Origin: Candidatus Flexifilum affinis
GTDB taxonomy: Bacteria > Chloroflexota > Anaerolineae > Aggregatilineales > Phototrophicaceae
Length of the DNA: 64,000 nucleotides
Direction: 5' to 3'
NCBI GenBank assembly: GCA_016713325.1
Contig: JADJPJ010000010.1
Coordinates: forward strand, 142,683-206,682
Shown piece after piece: positions 63,770-64,000 of the stretch (within the stretch, counting starts at the first letter, position 1; each line of letters begins with the position of its first letter). The notes below the pieces were generated by a model, which did no database searches, was not told where the DNA came from, and saw nothing but the letters and a program-made list of their open reading frames with translations. The position numbers were made by a program, and so were the translations under genes.

Positions 63770-64000
63770 AAATTTACGTTTATAAATACACGAAGCTCAT
63801 AATGGTGAGAAGTTGTAACATGAACAGCGGACAAACTGTGGCCTGGGGAGCCGTCGAGAAGTGGTTGACTGGACATAACGACGAGTGGAACGGCGCTGTA
63901 TGAGTGCAGCCTGGATTTGTGCTCCTCGCGCTTCTCAGATCACGTCCCACTCCACGCGAATTGGCGCTGGGCGCCAATGGGGAAGGCCTGTCGACGTTCT

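Noticed and set aside
63820-63903. 27-codon reading frame, followed by an overlapping open frame to the window end
   Set aside because: Too short, no ribosome site, no recognisable pattern, and the second frame is cut by the edge.
1-64000. Search for CRISPR arrays, insertion sequences, rRNA and attachment sites
   Set aside because: No regularly spaced repeats, transposase genes, integrase genes or RNA genes were seen in any part of the window.

Overview
The window is about 64 kb of GC-rich (roughly 60 %) bacterial DNA with tightly packed operons, many four-base start/stop overlaps, several TTG/GTG starts and no tRNA, rRNA, CRISPR array or insertion sequence that I can see. The gene content (many carbohydrate ABC operons without their own ATPase, a giant STAND-WD40 protein, nucleoside salvage, orphan REC proteins) fits a heterotrophic Chloroflexota, probably Anaerolineae. 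This is inference from gene content; no marker gene is present.

Layout. (1) 1-10.2 kb, plus strand: a saccharide-use operon with a 5'-truncated GH127 beta-L-arabinofuranosidase, a sugar-binding protein, two MalF/MalG-type permeases, a secreted DUF5695-like protein and a six-hairpin-glycosidase-like gene broken by a frameshift. (2) 10.2-13.6 kb: a small HTH protein, an alpha-ketoglutarate-semialdehyde-type aldehyde dehydrogenase, the 3' stump of a sialidase and a double-GNAT protein. (3) 13.7-21.1 kb: a conflict- or signalling-type pair, namely a 1893-residue TIR-STAND NTPase-TM-WD40 protein and a secreted eight-bladed WD40 protein that looks like a copy of its last propeller. (4) 21.4-35.4 kb: a nucleoside and 5'-deoxynucleoside salvage island in two divergent operons around a GntR/FCD regulator. 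The minus arm has a LarA-like protein, an MTA/SAH-type deaminase, a nucleoside phosphorylase, an ABC importer with a frameshifted binding protein, and three tandem nucleoside 2-deoxyribosyltransferase-like genes. The plus arm has an MtnA-like isomerase, a metal-dependent hydrolase, an SDR, an adenosine deaminase, an MtnP-like phosphorylase and a class II aldolase. MtnP, MtnA and a class II aldolase together make the core of the DHAP shunt. (5) 35.7-40.3 kb: a YtfQ/YtfR/YtfT/YjfF-type sugar ABC importer. (6) 40.5-46.7 kb: a signalling cassette with a hybrid histidine kinase (frameshifted), a single REC protein, a periplasmic sugar-binding protein overlapping a NarL-type kinase, and a LuxR-type regulator. 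(7) 46.8-61.3 kb: a peptide, amide and D-amino-acid scavenging region with an M29 aminopeptidase, an M20 amidohydrolase, two class C beta-lactamase-like hydrolases, a class III aminotransferase, an amidase and an RpiR regulator, divergent from a Dpp-type importer and a D-aminoacylase-like gene. (8) 61.3-64 kb: a LacD-like aldolase and a stand-alone TIR protein.

Three genes are each split by a single-base frameshift (near 9490, 25530 and 40701), and a poly-G/poly-C run lies near 59640-59697. Together these suggest some local sequence error, so the three genes may be intact in the organism. The observations most worth following are the TIR-STAND-WD40 / secreted WD40 pair, the nucleoside island with DHAP-shunt genes and an apparent deoxyribosyltransferase pseudoenzyme, and the repeated placement of hairpins just after substrate-binding-protein genes.
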